Shown: positions 8,107 to 16,377 of the stretch, piece by piece
Position numbering within the stretch: the first letter of the stretch is position 1
Layout of the letters: each line of letters starts with the position of its first letter
From: CAYOLL01 sp964404765 [NCBI: uncultured Gemmatimonadota bacterium]
Lineage (GTDB): Bacteria > 4572-55
Assembly: GCA_964404765.1 (NCBI GenBank)
Contig: CAYOLL010000122.1
Location: forward strand, 1-18,326
Reading direction: 5' to 3'
Length of the DNA stretch: 18,326 nucleotides
Notes under the pieces: generated by a model
What the model saw: the letters and a program-made list of their open reading frames with translations, nothing else
Databases searched by the model: none
Told to the model about the DNA's origin: nothing
Position numbers and translations under genes: made by a program

Positions 8107-8787
8107 ATGCCGCACGATCTGGAGTTAGCCCATTGGAATCGCCGTAAGTTGTTTGATTTCTTTCGCGGCTATGACAGCCCTTTCTTCAATATCTGTACGG
8201 ATGTAGATATTTCTGCGTTTCAACCTTTTGTCAAGCGGGGCGGGCTTTCCTTTTTTGCCGCAACTCTGTTTCTATCCATCCGGGCCGCCAATGAAATTGC
8301 GTCTTTTCGCTATCGGTTGCGGGGAGAGCGGGTCATAGTGCATGATGTCGTTCATGCCGGCTCTACGGTGCTGAATGCGGACGAAACCTTCAATTTTTGC
8401 TATTTTGACTACACACCGGATTTTTCTGCCTTTGCCCGTCATGTGGCCACAGTTCTGACCCGCAATGCCCAGACGCCGGACCTCAATCCGCACGACGAAC
8501 GCGATGACTTGATTCACTATTCGGTGCTGCCCTGGATTCGCTTTACCTCAATTACCCATGCTCGCAAATTCAAAACCGAAGACAGCATTCCCAAAATTGT
8601 TTTTGGCAAATATGAAGCGCAAAACGGTCAACTTCGTTTGCCCATTTCCATCGAAGCCCATCACGCTTTGATGGACGGACTGCATGTGGCCAAATATCTG
8701 AACCTGTTCCAAAAATACTTGCAAAATCCGGCGGAAAGTCTGACTATCGGGGACGAGAGTGAGAGGACAGCTTTTCCAATAAAATGA
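8107..8787 (+). CDS. Chloramphenicol acetyltransferase-family (CatA-like) acyltransferase
   Basis: This 226-residue cytoplasmic protein is close to the usual CAT length of about 219. The family signature HHALMDGLHV holds the catalytic histidine H186 and the structural aspartate D190 (HxxxDG), and PWIRFTSITHA matches the conserved PWxxFTS segment. The fold acetylates hydroxyl groups from acetyl-CoA as a trimer. GGAAGG four bases before ATG 8107 marks the start. An in-frame ATG at 8029 lies inside the cyclase gene and lacks such a site. The gene begins 52 nt after the sensor-cyclase stop with no terminator between, so cotranscription is likely. Chromosomal CAT homologues often have unknown acceptors, so chloramphenicol resistance is not implied by sequence alone. 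Confidence 0.85.
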   Translation: MPHDLELAHWNRRKLFDFFRGYDSPFFNICTDVDISAFQPFVKRGGLSFFAATLFLSIRAANEIASFRYRLRGERVIVHDVVHAGSTVLNADETFNFCYFDYTPDFSAFARHVATVLTRNAQTPDLNPHDERDDLIHYSVLPWIRFTSITHARKFKTEDSIPKIVFGKYEAQNGQLRLPISIEAHHALMDGLHVAKYLNLFQKYLQNPAESLTIGDESERTAFPIK

Positions 8788-8850
8788 ATGATTCGCTCTG
8801 ACCGGGATATTTACGTGGCCTGTTACATGGACAGCGTCAGTGTTGATCAG

Positions 8851-8938
8851 AGAATAAAGTTCAGATCAGTCATCCGGTCGAAAAGAATAAAACCGTAATT
8901 TCCGACCGGATGACAATCGCATGAACCCACTTTATTCT
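8851..8938. repeat. Nested inverted repeats between convergent genes, possible bidirectional terminator
   Basis: An inner perfect 12-bp pair, GTCATCCGGTCG (8869-8880) and CGACCGGATGAC (8903-8914), encloses a 22-nt loop. An outer perfect 10-bp pair, AGAATAAAGT (8851-8860) and ACTTTATTCT (8929-8938), surrounds it and includes the stop codon of the HMA gene. AGAATAAA also recurs inside the loop at 8884-8891. The position between two converging stops fits transcription termination. Neither side has a U-tract directly after the stem, so it may instead be an RNA-stabilising hairpin or a small mobile repeat. Confidence 0.6.
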
Positions 8939-9138
8939 TGCGGCATGTAATTCAACTCGTGCAGCAAAGTTTTGATGCCGTCCCAAGTCTGTGGCTCTTC
9001 CCACTCAATGGTCACAGTTTTGCTGGTGATATCGGCCTTAACATTAACCACACCTTCCAGTTCGCTGATCTCTGTTTCAATGGTGCTTGTGCAATGGTCA
9101 CAGGAAATGGTGGGAACTTTGAATGTTTTGCTAACCAT
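8932..9138 (-). CDS. Heavy-metal-associated (HMA) domain protein, CopZ-like metallochaperone
   Basis: This 68-residue cytoplasmic protein consists of one HMA ferredoxin-like domain. The metal site is C13-D-H-C16 in the loop after the first strand (KTFKVPTISCDHC), followed by TSTIETEISELEGVVNVKAD, typical of helix 1 and strand 2. Proteins of this family carry Cu(I) or other soft metals to P-type ATPases or repressors. The usual Met two residues before the first Cys is Ile here. AAGGAG seven bases before ATG 9138 supports this start over an upstream in-frame ATG at 9195. No P-type ATPase is in the window. The palindrome at 9210-9242 lies about 70 bp upstream and may regulate the gene. Confidence 0.88.
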   Translation of the reverse strand: MVSKTFKVPTISCDHCTSTIETEISELEGVVNVKADITSKTVTIEWEEPQTWDGIKTLLHELNYMPQE

Positions 9139-9209
9139 GGTTTTTCTCCTTTCAGGTAAATGATCGTCTAACCATACTAAACCTAACCCGGACAAGTCGA
9201 ACCCAAAGT

Positions 9210-9242
9210 AGATAAGACATTTCTTGAAGAAATGTCATATCT
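9210..9242. promoter_or_regulatory. 33-bp near-perfect palindrome, candidate operator or hairpin
   Basis: GACATTTCTT (9216-9225), one central G and AAGAAATGTC (9227-9236) form a perfect 21-bp palindrome. After one A-A mismatch, AGATA (9210-9214) and TATCT (9238-9242) extend it to 33 bp. It lies 72 bp upstream of the HMA ATG and 79 bp downstream of the YHS-DUF2231 stop. The odd-centred near-perfect symmetry suits a dimeric repressor. The minus-strand sequence after it lacks a U-tract, which argues against a classical terminator. It does not match the CopY box that I know. Confidence 0.5.
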
Positions 9243-9320
9243 TGTTGCTCGGAAATTTTGCCAAAAAAGCAAAGATTCGAGCAGATGATTTAATCGTTGA
9301 ACGGTTAGACAATGAAATTC

Positions 9321-10109
9321 TCACCAGGTGAAATAATCCAGTCCGTATATCAACTGCCCGCCAAAATGCGCGGCAAGTAATACCAATCCCACACTGGTGA
9401 ATAATAGAACATGATAAAATCGACCCATAAAAAGATTTTCAGGTCGCCGAGCGCTTAATTCCGATAGGATCCATGCGGCGACCGTCATAAGTCCGGTTCC
9501 GGTTCCAACCCAACGGTGAACCGCTAAAACGCCAACATATTCTTCTACATAGCCGGCGGAAGCGCCGGCCGCCCAACCAAACGCAACAGCAATCACCGCA
9601 AAAAATCCGGCCAGGCTTAAATTAAAACGGGCAATTTGACGCCACATTTTTTGCTTATTGTCTCGCATCCCGGCAAGTTCGGCTAATCCGGTTGCAAACA
9701 GCAAGGCAATAGGAAAGTGCACAACCAGAGGATGAAATTTTCCGATCAGAACCAACCAGAAAGGCGCTTCGGATATTTTGGGTGTACTTTGTTCCGAAAC
9801 AGTTTTCGCTGTCGAATCCGGCAGTGACGTAACCGTATCCGCATTGGCTTTAGACAGTGAAACTAACTCCGGTAAGTTGACTAAATAGGCCGTCGGGTTG
9901 GCCAAAAACTTTTTCTTGCACTTTTTGCAACAGAGGTAGACTTTTTGACCCTGATAATCCACTGAGATATCAGGATCAACAACCTCATCGGTCATTACCG
10001 GGCACATCGAATTTGTCAATGTGCTTGCAGATGTACTATCACCAAACGCTTGACTGCATAGCATAAAACCGAACATGATCATTAATAGACAACTTCGCTT
10101 GATATTCAA
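9321..10109 (-). CDS. Exported YHS/TRASH-like metal-binding domain fused to a DUF2231 membrane domain
   Basis: This 262-residue protein has a signal peptide (1-23) and a TRASH/YHS-like domain with cysteines C36 (MCPVM), C60, C61 and C64 (YLCCKKCKKKF). A Ser/Thr-rich linker follows. A DUF2231-type membrane domain of about four helices (120-255) carries conserved histidines H126 and H131 (FHPLVVHFP), H198 (HRWVGT) and H248 (HFGGQLIYG). DUF2231 is a predicted membrane family of unknown function whose histidines suggest metal or heme binding. The start is a TTG at 10109: AGAGGA lies nine bases upstream, and the N-terminus MNIKR gives the signal peptide its positive charges. The nearby ATG is out of frame. 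It sits between two other metal-binding genes, so a role in copper or heavy-metal transfer across the inner membrane is inferred. Confidence 0.82.
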   Translation of the reverse strand: MNIKRSCLLMIMFGFMLCSQAFGDSTSASTLTNSMCPVMTDEVVDPDISVDYQGQKVYLCCKKCKKKFLANPTAYLVNLPELVSLSKANADTVTSLPDSTAKTVSEQSTPKISEAPFWLVLIGKFHPLVVHFPIALLFATGLAELAGMRDNKQKMWRQIARFNLSLAGFFAVIAVAFGWAAGASAGYVEEYVGVLAVHRWVGTGTGLMTVAAWILSELSARRPENLFMGRFYHVLLFTSVGLVLLAAHFGGQLIYGLDYFTW

Positions 10110-10132
10110 AAATCCACATCCTCTTTTATGCT

Positions 10133-10176
10133 AAAACGGCAGGCCGCCGAATTTAAAATACGACGCCTGCCGCTTT
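10133..10176 (-). terminator. Rho-independent terminator or attenuator after the double-YHS gene
   Basis: On the minus strand CGGCAGGC (10172-10165) pairs with GCCTGCCG (10144-10137) over a 20-nt loop and is followed directly by TTTT (10136-10133). It starts 27 nt after the stop of the double-YHS gene and ends 24 nt before the TTG start of the next gene. It therefore probably limits read-through between two metal genes. Confidence 0.65.
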
Positions 10177-10198
10177 AATTCGTTTATCGAGGCCGATT

Positions 10199-10801
10199 TT
10201 AATGATTGTGGCCTTCGTGGCTGTCGGTCTTGGGGGCGTCCTTGACTTTTTCTACTTTTTCACCGACTTTGGCTTTGGCCTTTTCGTGGGCTTTGTCTAA
10301 AGTCGCCATGTACTTGGCCGGGTCATTCTCAAACTTCTTCTTGCAGTCTTTGCAGCAAAAACGAACTAACTTGCCGTCATGCATATAGTCCACCGGCTTA
10401 TCGCCTTCCGCTCCCAGCTTTTCCCCGCTGACAACACAGGTTTCAAGCGGATAGGCCGCTAACTGCTTTTGGAGTTTGGCCTCATCAATTTTTGCCAGAA
10501 ACTTGGCCGGCTCAGCTTCAAACTTGCTGACGCACTTTTTGCAGCAAAACTGCACTTCCTGACCCTTATGATCATACTTAATTGCATCGCCCATCGAGCC
10601 AAGCTTTTCGCCAGAAACTACGCAAGTATCTAATGGGTACTCGGCTTTAACTTCAATTTTGGCTACAGCTTTGGCCTCAGCTTTGACTTTTACCGCGTCA
10701 ACTTTCGGGGCTTCCTTCTTGGCTTCCTCCCCGGCAAAAGCATGACTTACTAACAGACCCGTTAACAGTAAAACCAGCTTTAACATCTTCTTGGAAAACA
10801 T
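10199..10801 (-). CDS. Secreted protein with two YHS/TRASH-like domains and a His-rich tail
   Basis: This 200-residue periplasmic protein has a signal peptide (about 1-23, cleavage after AFA) and a Lys/Ala/Val-rich linker (24-53). Two homologous metal-binding modules of about 60 residues follow. Each reads CVVSGEKLG, then FCC followed two residues later by a third Cys: C60, C86, C87, C90 and C122, C149, C150, C153. A basic helical segment leads to the C-terminus DSHEGHNH, a further likely metal ligand. AAGGAG eight bases before ATG 10801 sets the start, and an in-frame ATG at 10849 is rejected. The Cys pattern suits Cu(I) or another soft metal in the periplasm. It is upstream of the YHS-DUF2231 and HMA genes on the same strand, separated by a terminator-like hairpin. 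Confidence 0.85.
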   Translation of the reverse strand: MFSKKMLKLVLLLTGLLVSHAFAGEEAKKEAPKVDAVKVKAEAKAVAKIEVKAEYPLDTCVVSGEKLGSMGDAIKYDHKGQEVQFCCKKCVSKFEAEPAKFLAKIDEAKLQKQLAAYPLETCVVSGEKLGAEGDKPVDYMHDGKLVRFCCKDCKKKFENDPAKYMATLDKAHEKAKAKVGEKVEKVKDAPKTDSHEGHNH

Positions 10802-10872
10802 GTTGTACACTCCTTTAAAAAATGGGTTGCATTCAAACGACTCGAGCAAAGAAACGATTCAATTTAGAAAAA

Positions 10873-10901
10873 ATAAAAGCGCGGCTTATATGCGAAATCA
10901 A
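10873..10901 (-). promoter_or_regulatory. Weak promoter candidate for the double-YHS gene
   Basis: On the minus strand TTGATT (10901-10896), 17 bases, then TTTTAT (10878-10873) gives four of six matches in each box. The start would be about 65 nt before the ATG. The same stretch holds a short AAGC-CGC-GCTT hairpin followed by TTTTATTTTTT, which could equally end the TPR-CHAT transcript. Confidence 0.28.
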
Positions 10902-10933
10902 ATAGTTTGTTCCAGAAGTTCACAAATTACAAC

Positions 10934-13900
10934 TTACCGCCCGATCAATACGAACGGTGACCAATAGTATGGATCGGCATATTGCGCCGATTCCAACAGC
11001 TTGTTTTTAGCCGCTTGCAGCGCCGCGCTTTTCGTCTGTCCTGTCAGCAAATTTCCGTAAAAATGAATCATCAATTCCGAGGTGGACTCATCGGCTACCT
11101 GCCAGAGCGAGACGATCAGGTTGGCCGCGCCGGCGTACAAAAAGGCGCGGGTCAGACCGATGACGCCTTCGCCGGCGGCCAGTTTGCCCAGACCGGTTTC
11201 GCAGGCGCTGAGCGTGACCAGATCGGCTTTAAGACCCAGATTGTAGATTTCACCGGCGTATAAAATGCCGTCCTCTGCCGAAGTTGTGTCCGCTGCCAGC
11301 AACAGACCGGATAGGGCCGGGTTGTCCTCGTCCACAAAACCGTGCGTGGCAAAGTGCAAGTACGGATATGTGTGGAATTCTTCGGCCTTCAGCGATGCTT
11401 CTGTCGCCATCCCGAATAGCCGTGTTATAGCTTGTCCGCCATGCTGAACAAAAATTGTCTGAATCCGCCGCACTTCGGATTCTGTGGCCGGAATGGGTGT
11501 AATAATAGAGCGATCGGCTGCTCCGGCCCGCACAAACGGGCGTTGCGAACGGGTAACAGCAGCCATCAAACCGCCATCTTCGAGCGTAACGTCCGTATCG
11601 GCAAAGACCGGGGCATAAGCCAGCAGATTTTTAGCATCGGGCGAAGGGTTTTCCATCAAAACTCTTGCAGCGTTATCCGCCCGGCCTCCGGATGTTCTCA
11701 ACAATGACAAGGCATAGGCATAGCTGACAGTATGCTCGCGCAATAGAAACGGCAGACGGCGATAATCAGCAAAACCGTCCGCGGGCGGGTCAGCGGTCAG
11801 CAGCGCTTCGAACGGGATGTAGCTCAGGCGGCCATCGGGAATGATGATTAGCGGCCGGCCGGCAATGCGGTCTTTCACCGGCGCAAACAGCGTTTCATAC
11901 AACAAGCGGGCATATTTGACGTAGCGATTGTAATCGTGTTTGAGCATCGCCTGCCGCATCCGCTCAATATCCAGATCAAAGGAAAGCGGACGCGGCATTT
12001 CAATCAAGTCAAAATCAGCTTTCGTCAAAACTGCGACGAAAATCGCGCTGTCGGCGGCGAAAAACTCCAGCACGACCGTTTGTGAATCCGGCAGGCGACG
12101 CTGCGCCTCAGCTAAAGTAATCCCACGCTGTCCGCGGGTCAGCTTGTAGTAATCTGGATAATCCGCTTCCAGCGAATCAATCAGCGCTTCATACTCCCGC
12201 TTGATTTGGAAGATTTTTTCCCGCCAGACCGTTTGGTGAGCATCTCCCGCCTCTGATTTTAAGCCTTTTTCCTTGTGACTTGCAACATTTGCCTCGTCAC
12301 CCGCCAACTGATTTTGATAAAACGTCAGATCAATCTTAAGCTGCCGTTCGCGCGCCAACAAGCTGTCGGGAATGCCTGCAAAATGAAGCGCCTGCGATTC
12401 GTTTAAGGCGCTGAGCAAAACAGCGGCCCGGCTTTGTTCTAATATATCAAAAGCTACTTCTTTATAAGCAGGGTCGCCGCTGCGGTCAGCCAATCGCAAA
12501 GCAACCTGAATCGCGTCGCCATATAAATGATGGCTGCTTTCGCCGAGAAAAAGTTTGGATTCCTCAGCCTTAAACCAGTTGCGCAGATGTTCCATAAATT
12601 CCAGAATCATTTGGTAGAGGGAAAGCAGCGCTTTGAAGTCTTCAAGCGACCCTGAACCCTTAGGGTCTTTTTCCGTTAAAGATGTCAAATCGACAAGCTT
12701 CCCAACACTGTCAACGGGAGAGCCTAAGGGTTTGCTTGCGCTTGGATACAAAAGCAGTCCGCGGAAGGCGTTCACCTTGCCTTTCAGCGCGGTCAGGAAG
12801 CGTTTTTCCAGCGCCATTTGCTCAAGCGTGGGATTGGCATAAATCGAGGTGTCGTTGAAGCCGGGGGTCAGCGAAATCAGGGCTTGCTGGAAATAGCGCA
12901 ATGCCTGCTTATTTTCCCCGCGATTGTGATGTAACAAGCCGATGTTGTGCCAACTGCCGGAGGTATCTCGGTTTTTGTCGCCTCCGACGCTTCGCCGGAT
13001 GGCCAGCGCCTTGTGATGATAGACTAAAGCCGTATCGTAGATTGCTTGTGTTTCATACAACAGGCCCAGCGTGTTGTAAGTCTCCGCCGTTTGCAGATTA
13101 TTTTCGCCCATCGCCTCTAAGCGCAGCGCCAGCATCTTATGGCCATACAGCAAGGCTTCCGGATATTTTTTTTGCTTGCGATAAACCATGCACAAATTTT
13201 CATAGCTCTCCGCAATGTCGGGATGAAGCCGGTCATAGGTCTTTTCACGCAGCGCTTGAGCGCGTTGGTAATATTCCAGAGCGCGGTCATAATCTTCCCG
13301 CAGATAATAAATATCGGCAACGTGGGCAAAATCCGGGGCCAGACGCGGATGATCCTCGCCGTGAATCTGTTGATCAATCGCCAGCGCTTTTTGATAGAAT
13401 TCCAGGCTGCGCTCATAGTCGCCGGCGCGCAGATAAACGTCGGCCATATTTTGATAATCAAACGCGATGCCGGTATGAACTTCGCCATACAGCTCCCGGT
13501 TGACCGCCAGCGATTGACGATAGGTCTGCAGCGCCTTTTCATATTCGGCTTTTTCATAGTAAATATCGCCGAGATAGTTGTAATCATGAACAATGCTCGG
13601 ATTTGTCGCGCCGACGGTTTGCAGCCGCATGGCCAGCGCGCGCCGTGCATAATCCAAAGCCAGCTCATAATCGCCGTTGTAGCGATACAAACCGGCCAGA
13701 TCACGCAGACTGTTGGCTACCTGCGGATGCGTATCGCCAAAGACTTTCTGACGCATAGCCAGCGCTTTTTGATAACAGGCCAATGCGTCTGCGTTATTTT
13801 CCACCTGCTCGTACGCGGCGCCAAGAAAGGCATAGATAAAAGCCACGTCCGCATGCTCACCCAACTTTTTTTGTCGAATAGCCAGCGCCTGTTTATAGAA

Positions 13901-16279
13901 TTCGATAGCCGGCTGCGTAGCGCCTTGCTGCGCCAAGGTAAAGGCCATATCCAATAACGAGGTGGCTATTTCCGGATCGTCTTCGCCAAACAACGTTTTT
14001 TTGATGGCTAAGGCTTTATTAAACAACGCTATGGCCGAATCGTAATGCGCGGCATAAAAGCCCTGCACCATCGCCAAATGGCTATAAGTCATCGCCACAT
14101 CCAGACTGTTTTCGCCATATTTGGCCCGATACATATTCAGCGCTTTGGTAAAATATTCGAGCGCCCGCGCATTATCGTCGATTGTGTTATAGATAAAACC
14201 AATCTGATCATACGCCGCCGCCACACTATACGAGCTGTCGCCTTCCGTCTTTAGCCAGATCGCTATTGCTTTTTGATAAGCGGCGAGGGCTTCGATATGA
14301 TGCTCATTGCGTAAAGCCCAGCCAAGATCGCGATAAGCGTCCGCCAAATCCGTCGATCTTGTCTCCGGCAACGCCGTCAAAATTTCCAGGCGGCGATTGG
14401 CGTAATCCATTGCTTGCGCCAAACGACCTTTTTCTTCACAAAACTTGCCCATCCGCCGGTATAAATCGGCTATGTGCGGATGATCTTTACCTTTCTTTTC
14501 AATCAACCGGCTTTCAAGTTTTTGCAAACCTTGAAAATCGTCATGGAGCGCCTGAATCGCGTCATAAACCGCATCCACCTTGAGATCTTCCGGATGATAC
14601 AGCAGCAGGCGCAATTCCAGAGCCTGTTCGAGTGCCGCCAATGCGCTGTCCGGCTGACTTTGACGATGATACGCTTTGCCCAAACCGAGATACAAATTGC
14701 CGGTCAATTCACGGTAGTTTTCCCGCAACGGCTGAACAATAGTCAGCGCCTGACGATAAGCGGAAACGGCCCGGTCAAACCGCTGCGCCCGCTCGTAAAT
14801 CTGGGCCATCGTCTCGCACGACCAGACGGCCCGAATGCGCGAATCTTCTTTTTGCTTTGTGTAGATATTGACGGCCAATTGCAGCGAAATCAAAGCCGCG
14901 CTGTCCTGCCCGGCCTGCGATAGCGCCTGCCCCAATTGATAGGCCGCGTAGCCCGTAAATTCGCTGTCGGGACCAAACAAAATTTGGCGCAGCGCCAGAG
15001 CATGTTGCAGATACGGCCCGGCCCGTTCCGGTGCGCCGCTGAGACGCAGCGTAGCGCCGGCATTGACGTACGCATCGGTAATCGCCGCCGTTGTATCCTG
15101 CCCGCCTTGCTCGGCGTACTCGATTTCAGCGATGAAGTTGACGGCGGCGCTGTCCCGCTGCGCGGTGTCATCAAAAAAGATGGCCCCGATCTGCCGATAA
15201 CATTCCGCGATTTTCAGAAGATCGGGCGACGACTGCGCTTCATAGATTGCCTGCGCCAATCGAAACCGCTCAATCGCCTGCGCGAAATTGCCGTTCCCCC
15301 GATACAGATAGCCCAGATTTTGGCACACCGCGGCCAGAGAGTAATTCCGCAAACCAAAGCGTCCCTGCACCAATTGAACCGTCAGCTCCCAAAATTCAAT
15401 AGCCTTGAGGGTATCCTGCCCGGCTAAGTACAAATTGGCAATTTTATTCGCCAAATCCATGACGGCGATGGTTGTATCGCCGGAGGCCGCGCGGCGTTTG
15501 GGAAAGGCTTCGGCGTAAGATTCGGCGGCGGCTTTGGATTGATTTAAAGCGATGTAGGAATCACCGGCTAATTCCAGGGCGTCCAACAGATCCGTCGAAT
15601 CGGCGTCGGTGGCCGTGCGCAAAATGGGAATGGCTTTGTTGAAAAAAGCAAGCGCTTGTGGATGATCGCCGCGCTGTTGCTGCGTCATGGCGATTTGGGC
15701 GTACAGGATGCCGACGGAACTGTCGTCCGGGCCGTATTCGCGGCGATAAATGGCGGCGGCGGTGTCGTATTCGGCGATGGCGGCCTCATACTGTTTGGCT
15801 CCGCGTTGCGCCTGAGCCAGATAAAAATGCAGGCTGCCGACAAATTCCGCGCTGTCGCCATCTGTATGACGATAAATCGTCAAAGCCCCCCGATAATACG
15901 GGATAGCCGCTTCAAACCGCCCCGCCCGTTTGTGAAAATTGGCCAGATTCAACTGCGCCTCGCCGCTCATAGCGTGTAGCGAGCCCAGCCGCGACGTGCT
16001 GACGGTCACCGCCTGCTCCAGCATGACCAACGCCAGGCTGTCCTGTCCGGCCTTCTGCGCTGCCTGACTGATTTGGGCATAACACGCCAACAGCGAGTCC
16101 GTCCGCCCGGCCTGCGCATAGTCGTCCGCCGCCCGCTGCAAATAAATAAGTGCGCTGTCGTACTGTGCCGCCTTGAGGAATTTTTTGGCCAACGGCAAGT
16201 TCGGATTGGCCGATGCGCCGCCTGTCGCCAGAAGAGCGAGAATAATCGACAATATTAATGGGTTAAATTTTAAGCTCAT
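10934..16279 (-). CDS. Giant exported TPR-CHAT (caspase-like) protein
   Basis: This 1781-residue protein has a signal peptide (about 1-24, ending GGASA). About 15 divergent TPRs (30-680) precede an unbroken run of about eleven 42-residue kinesin-light-chain-like TPRs (688-1135, pattern YxxLGxxYxxxxxYxxALxYYxxALAIR). A helical region (about 1140-1430) includes AFDILEQSRAAVLLSAL, as usually precedes CHAT. The C-terminal CHAT domain (PF12770, about 1440-1781) has the caspase-like dyad H1646 (HFATHG) and C1693 (LSACETGLG), so proteolysis is plausible. CHAT domains are known to occur with TPRs, for example in the Craspase protease. The signal peptide places this one in the periplasm or outside. 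The ribosome binding site is weak, but the signal peptide supports ATG 16279. It is downstream of a histidine kinase and a broken regulator. Substrate and trigger are unknown. Confidence 0.9.
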   Translation of the reverse strand: MSLKFNPLILSIILALLATGGASANPNLPLAKKFLKAAQYDSALIYLQRAADDYAQAGRTDSLLACYAQISQAAQKAGQDSLALVMLEQAVTVSTSRLGSLHAMSGEAQLNLANFHKRAGRFEAAIPYYRGALTIYRHTDGDSAEFVGSLHFYLAQAQRGAKQYEAAIAEYDTAAAIYRREYGPDDSSVGILYAQIAMTQQQRGDHPQALAFFNKAIPILRTATDADSTDLLDALELAGDSYIALNQSKAAAESYAEAFPKRRAASGDTTIAVMDLANKIANLYLAGQDTLKAIEFWELTVQLVQGRFGLRNYSLAAVCQNLGYLYRGNGNFAQAIERFRLAQAIYEAQSSPDLLKIAECYRQIGAIFFDDTAQRDSAAVNFIAEIEYAEQGGQDTTAAITDAYVNAGATLRLSGAPERAGPYLQHALALRQILFGPDSEFTGYAAYQLGQALSQAGQDSAALISLQLAVNIYTKQKEDSRIRAVWSCETMAQIYERAQRFDRAVSAYRQALTIVQPLRENYRELTGNLYLGLGKAYHRQSQPDSALAALEQALELRLLLYHPEDLKVDAVYDAIQALHDDFQGLQKLESRLIEKKGKDHPHIADLYRRMGKFCEEKGRLAQAMDYANRRLEILTALPETRSTDLADAYRDLGWALRNEHHIEALAAYQKAIAIWLKTEGDSSYSVAAAYDQIGFIYNTIDDNARALEYFTKALNMYRAKYGENSLDVAMTYSHLAMVQGFYAAHYDSAIALFNKALAIKKTLFGEDDPEIATSLLDMAFTLAQQGATQPAIEFYKQALAIRQKKLGEHADVAFIYAFLGAAYEQVENNADALACYQKALAMRQKVFGDTHPQVANSLRDLAGLYRYNGDYELALDYARRALAMRLQTVGATNPSIVHDYNYLGDIYYEKAEYEKALQTYRQSLAVNRELYGEVHTGIAFDYQNMADVYLRAGDYERSLEFYQKALAIDQQIHGEDHPRLAPDFAHVADIYYLREDYDRALEYYQRAQALREKTYDRLHPDIAESYENLCMVYRKQKKYPEALLYGHKMLALRLEAMGENNLQTAETYNTLGLLYETQAIYDTALVYHHKALAIRRSVGGDKNRDTSGSWHNIGLLHHNRGENKQALRYFQQALISLTPGFNDTSIYANPTLEQMALEKRFLTALKGKVNAFRGLLLYPSASKPLGSPVDSVGKLVDLTSLTEKDPKGSGSLEDFKALLSLYQMILEFMEHLRNWFKAEESKLFLGESSHHLYGDAIQVALRLADRSGDPAYKEVAFDILEQSRAAVLLSALNESQALHFAGIPDSLLARERQLKIDLTFYQNQLAGDEANVASHKEKGLKSEAGDAHQTVWREKIFQIKREYEALIDSLEADYPDYYKLTRGQRGITLAEAQRRLPDSQTVVLEFFAADSAIFVAVLTKADFDLIEMPRPLSFDLDIERMRQAMLKHDYNRYVKYARLLYETLFAPVKDRIAGRPLIIIPDGRLSYIPFEALLTADPPADGFADYRRLPFLLREHTVSYAYALSLLRTSGGRADNAARVLMENPSPDAKNLLAYAPVFADTDVTLEDGGLMAAVTRSQRPFVRAGAADRSIITPIPATESEVRRIQTIFVQHGGQAITRLFGMATEASLKAEEFHTYPYLHFATHGFVDEDNPALSGLLLAADTTSAEDGILYAGEIYNLGLKADLVTLSACETGLGKLAAGEGVIGLTRAFLYAGAANLIVSLWQVADESTSELMIHFYGNLLTGQTKSAALQAAKNKLLESAQYADPYYWSPFVLIGR
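12875..14220 (-). repeat. Tandem 126-bp coding repeat (about eleven uniform TPRs)
   Basis: Within the TPR-CHAT gene the 42-residue TPR unit repeats head to tail about eleven times without spacers, each unit ending in a motif such as GEDHPRLA or GDTHPQVA. At DNA level the period is 126 bp and recurrent words such as the reverse complement of TATCAAAAAGCGCTGGC can be seen. The copies have diverged, so the expansion is not very recent. The regularity also opens long spurious antisense frames here. Confidence 0.75.
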
Positions 16280-16377
16280 GTTCGGTTTTGTCCAAGCCGC
16301 ATATTCTCATCCTGTTGCAAACAGTATCGCAGTCACTTTCAGCAAGATACCAAAGCGCATTGTAATTATCAAGACGT
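16280..16377 (-). other. Short intergenic gap before the TPR-CHAT gene
   Basis: These 98 bases between the receiver remnant and the TPR-CHAT start hold no further receiver-domain coding in any minus frame. One 17-codon open frame beginning ATGCGCTTTGG resembles a hydrophobic leader but has no clear ribosome binding site. I see no strong promoter. Confidence 0.35.

Noticed and set aside
13139-13957. Long plus-strand open frame (272 codons) opposite the TPR-CHAT gene
   Set aside because: It mirrors the 126-bp TPR periodicity, has no ribosome binding site and no recognisable domain. The minus-strand frame is clearly the coding one.
14936-15427. Plus-strand open frame (163 codons) opposite the TPR region
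   Set aside because: It is an antisense shadow of the divergent N-terminal TPRs with no start signal or family features.
10934-16279. Possible link of the TPR-CHAT protein to type III-E CRISPR (Craspase)
   Set aside because: There is no CRISPR array or gRAMP gene in the window, the protein is far larger, and a signal peptide points to export.
16329-16360. Short hydrophobic ORF (starts ATGCGCTTTGG) between the receiver remnant and the TPR-CHAT gene
   Set aside because: It has seventeen codons with no clear ribosome binding site; it is probably chance.
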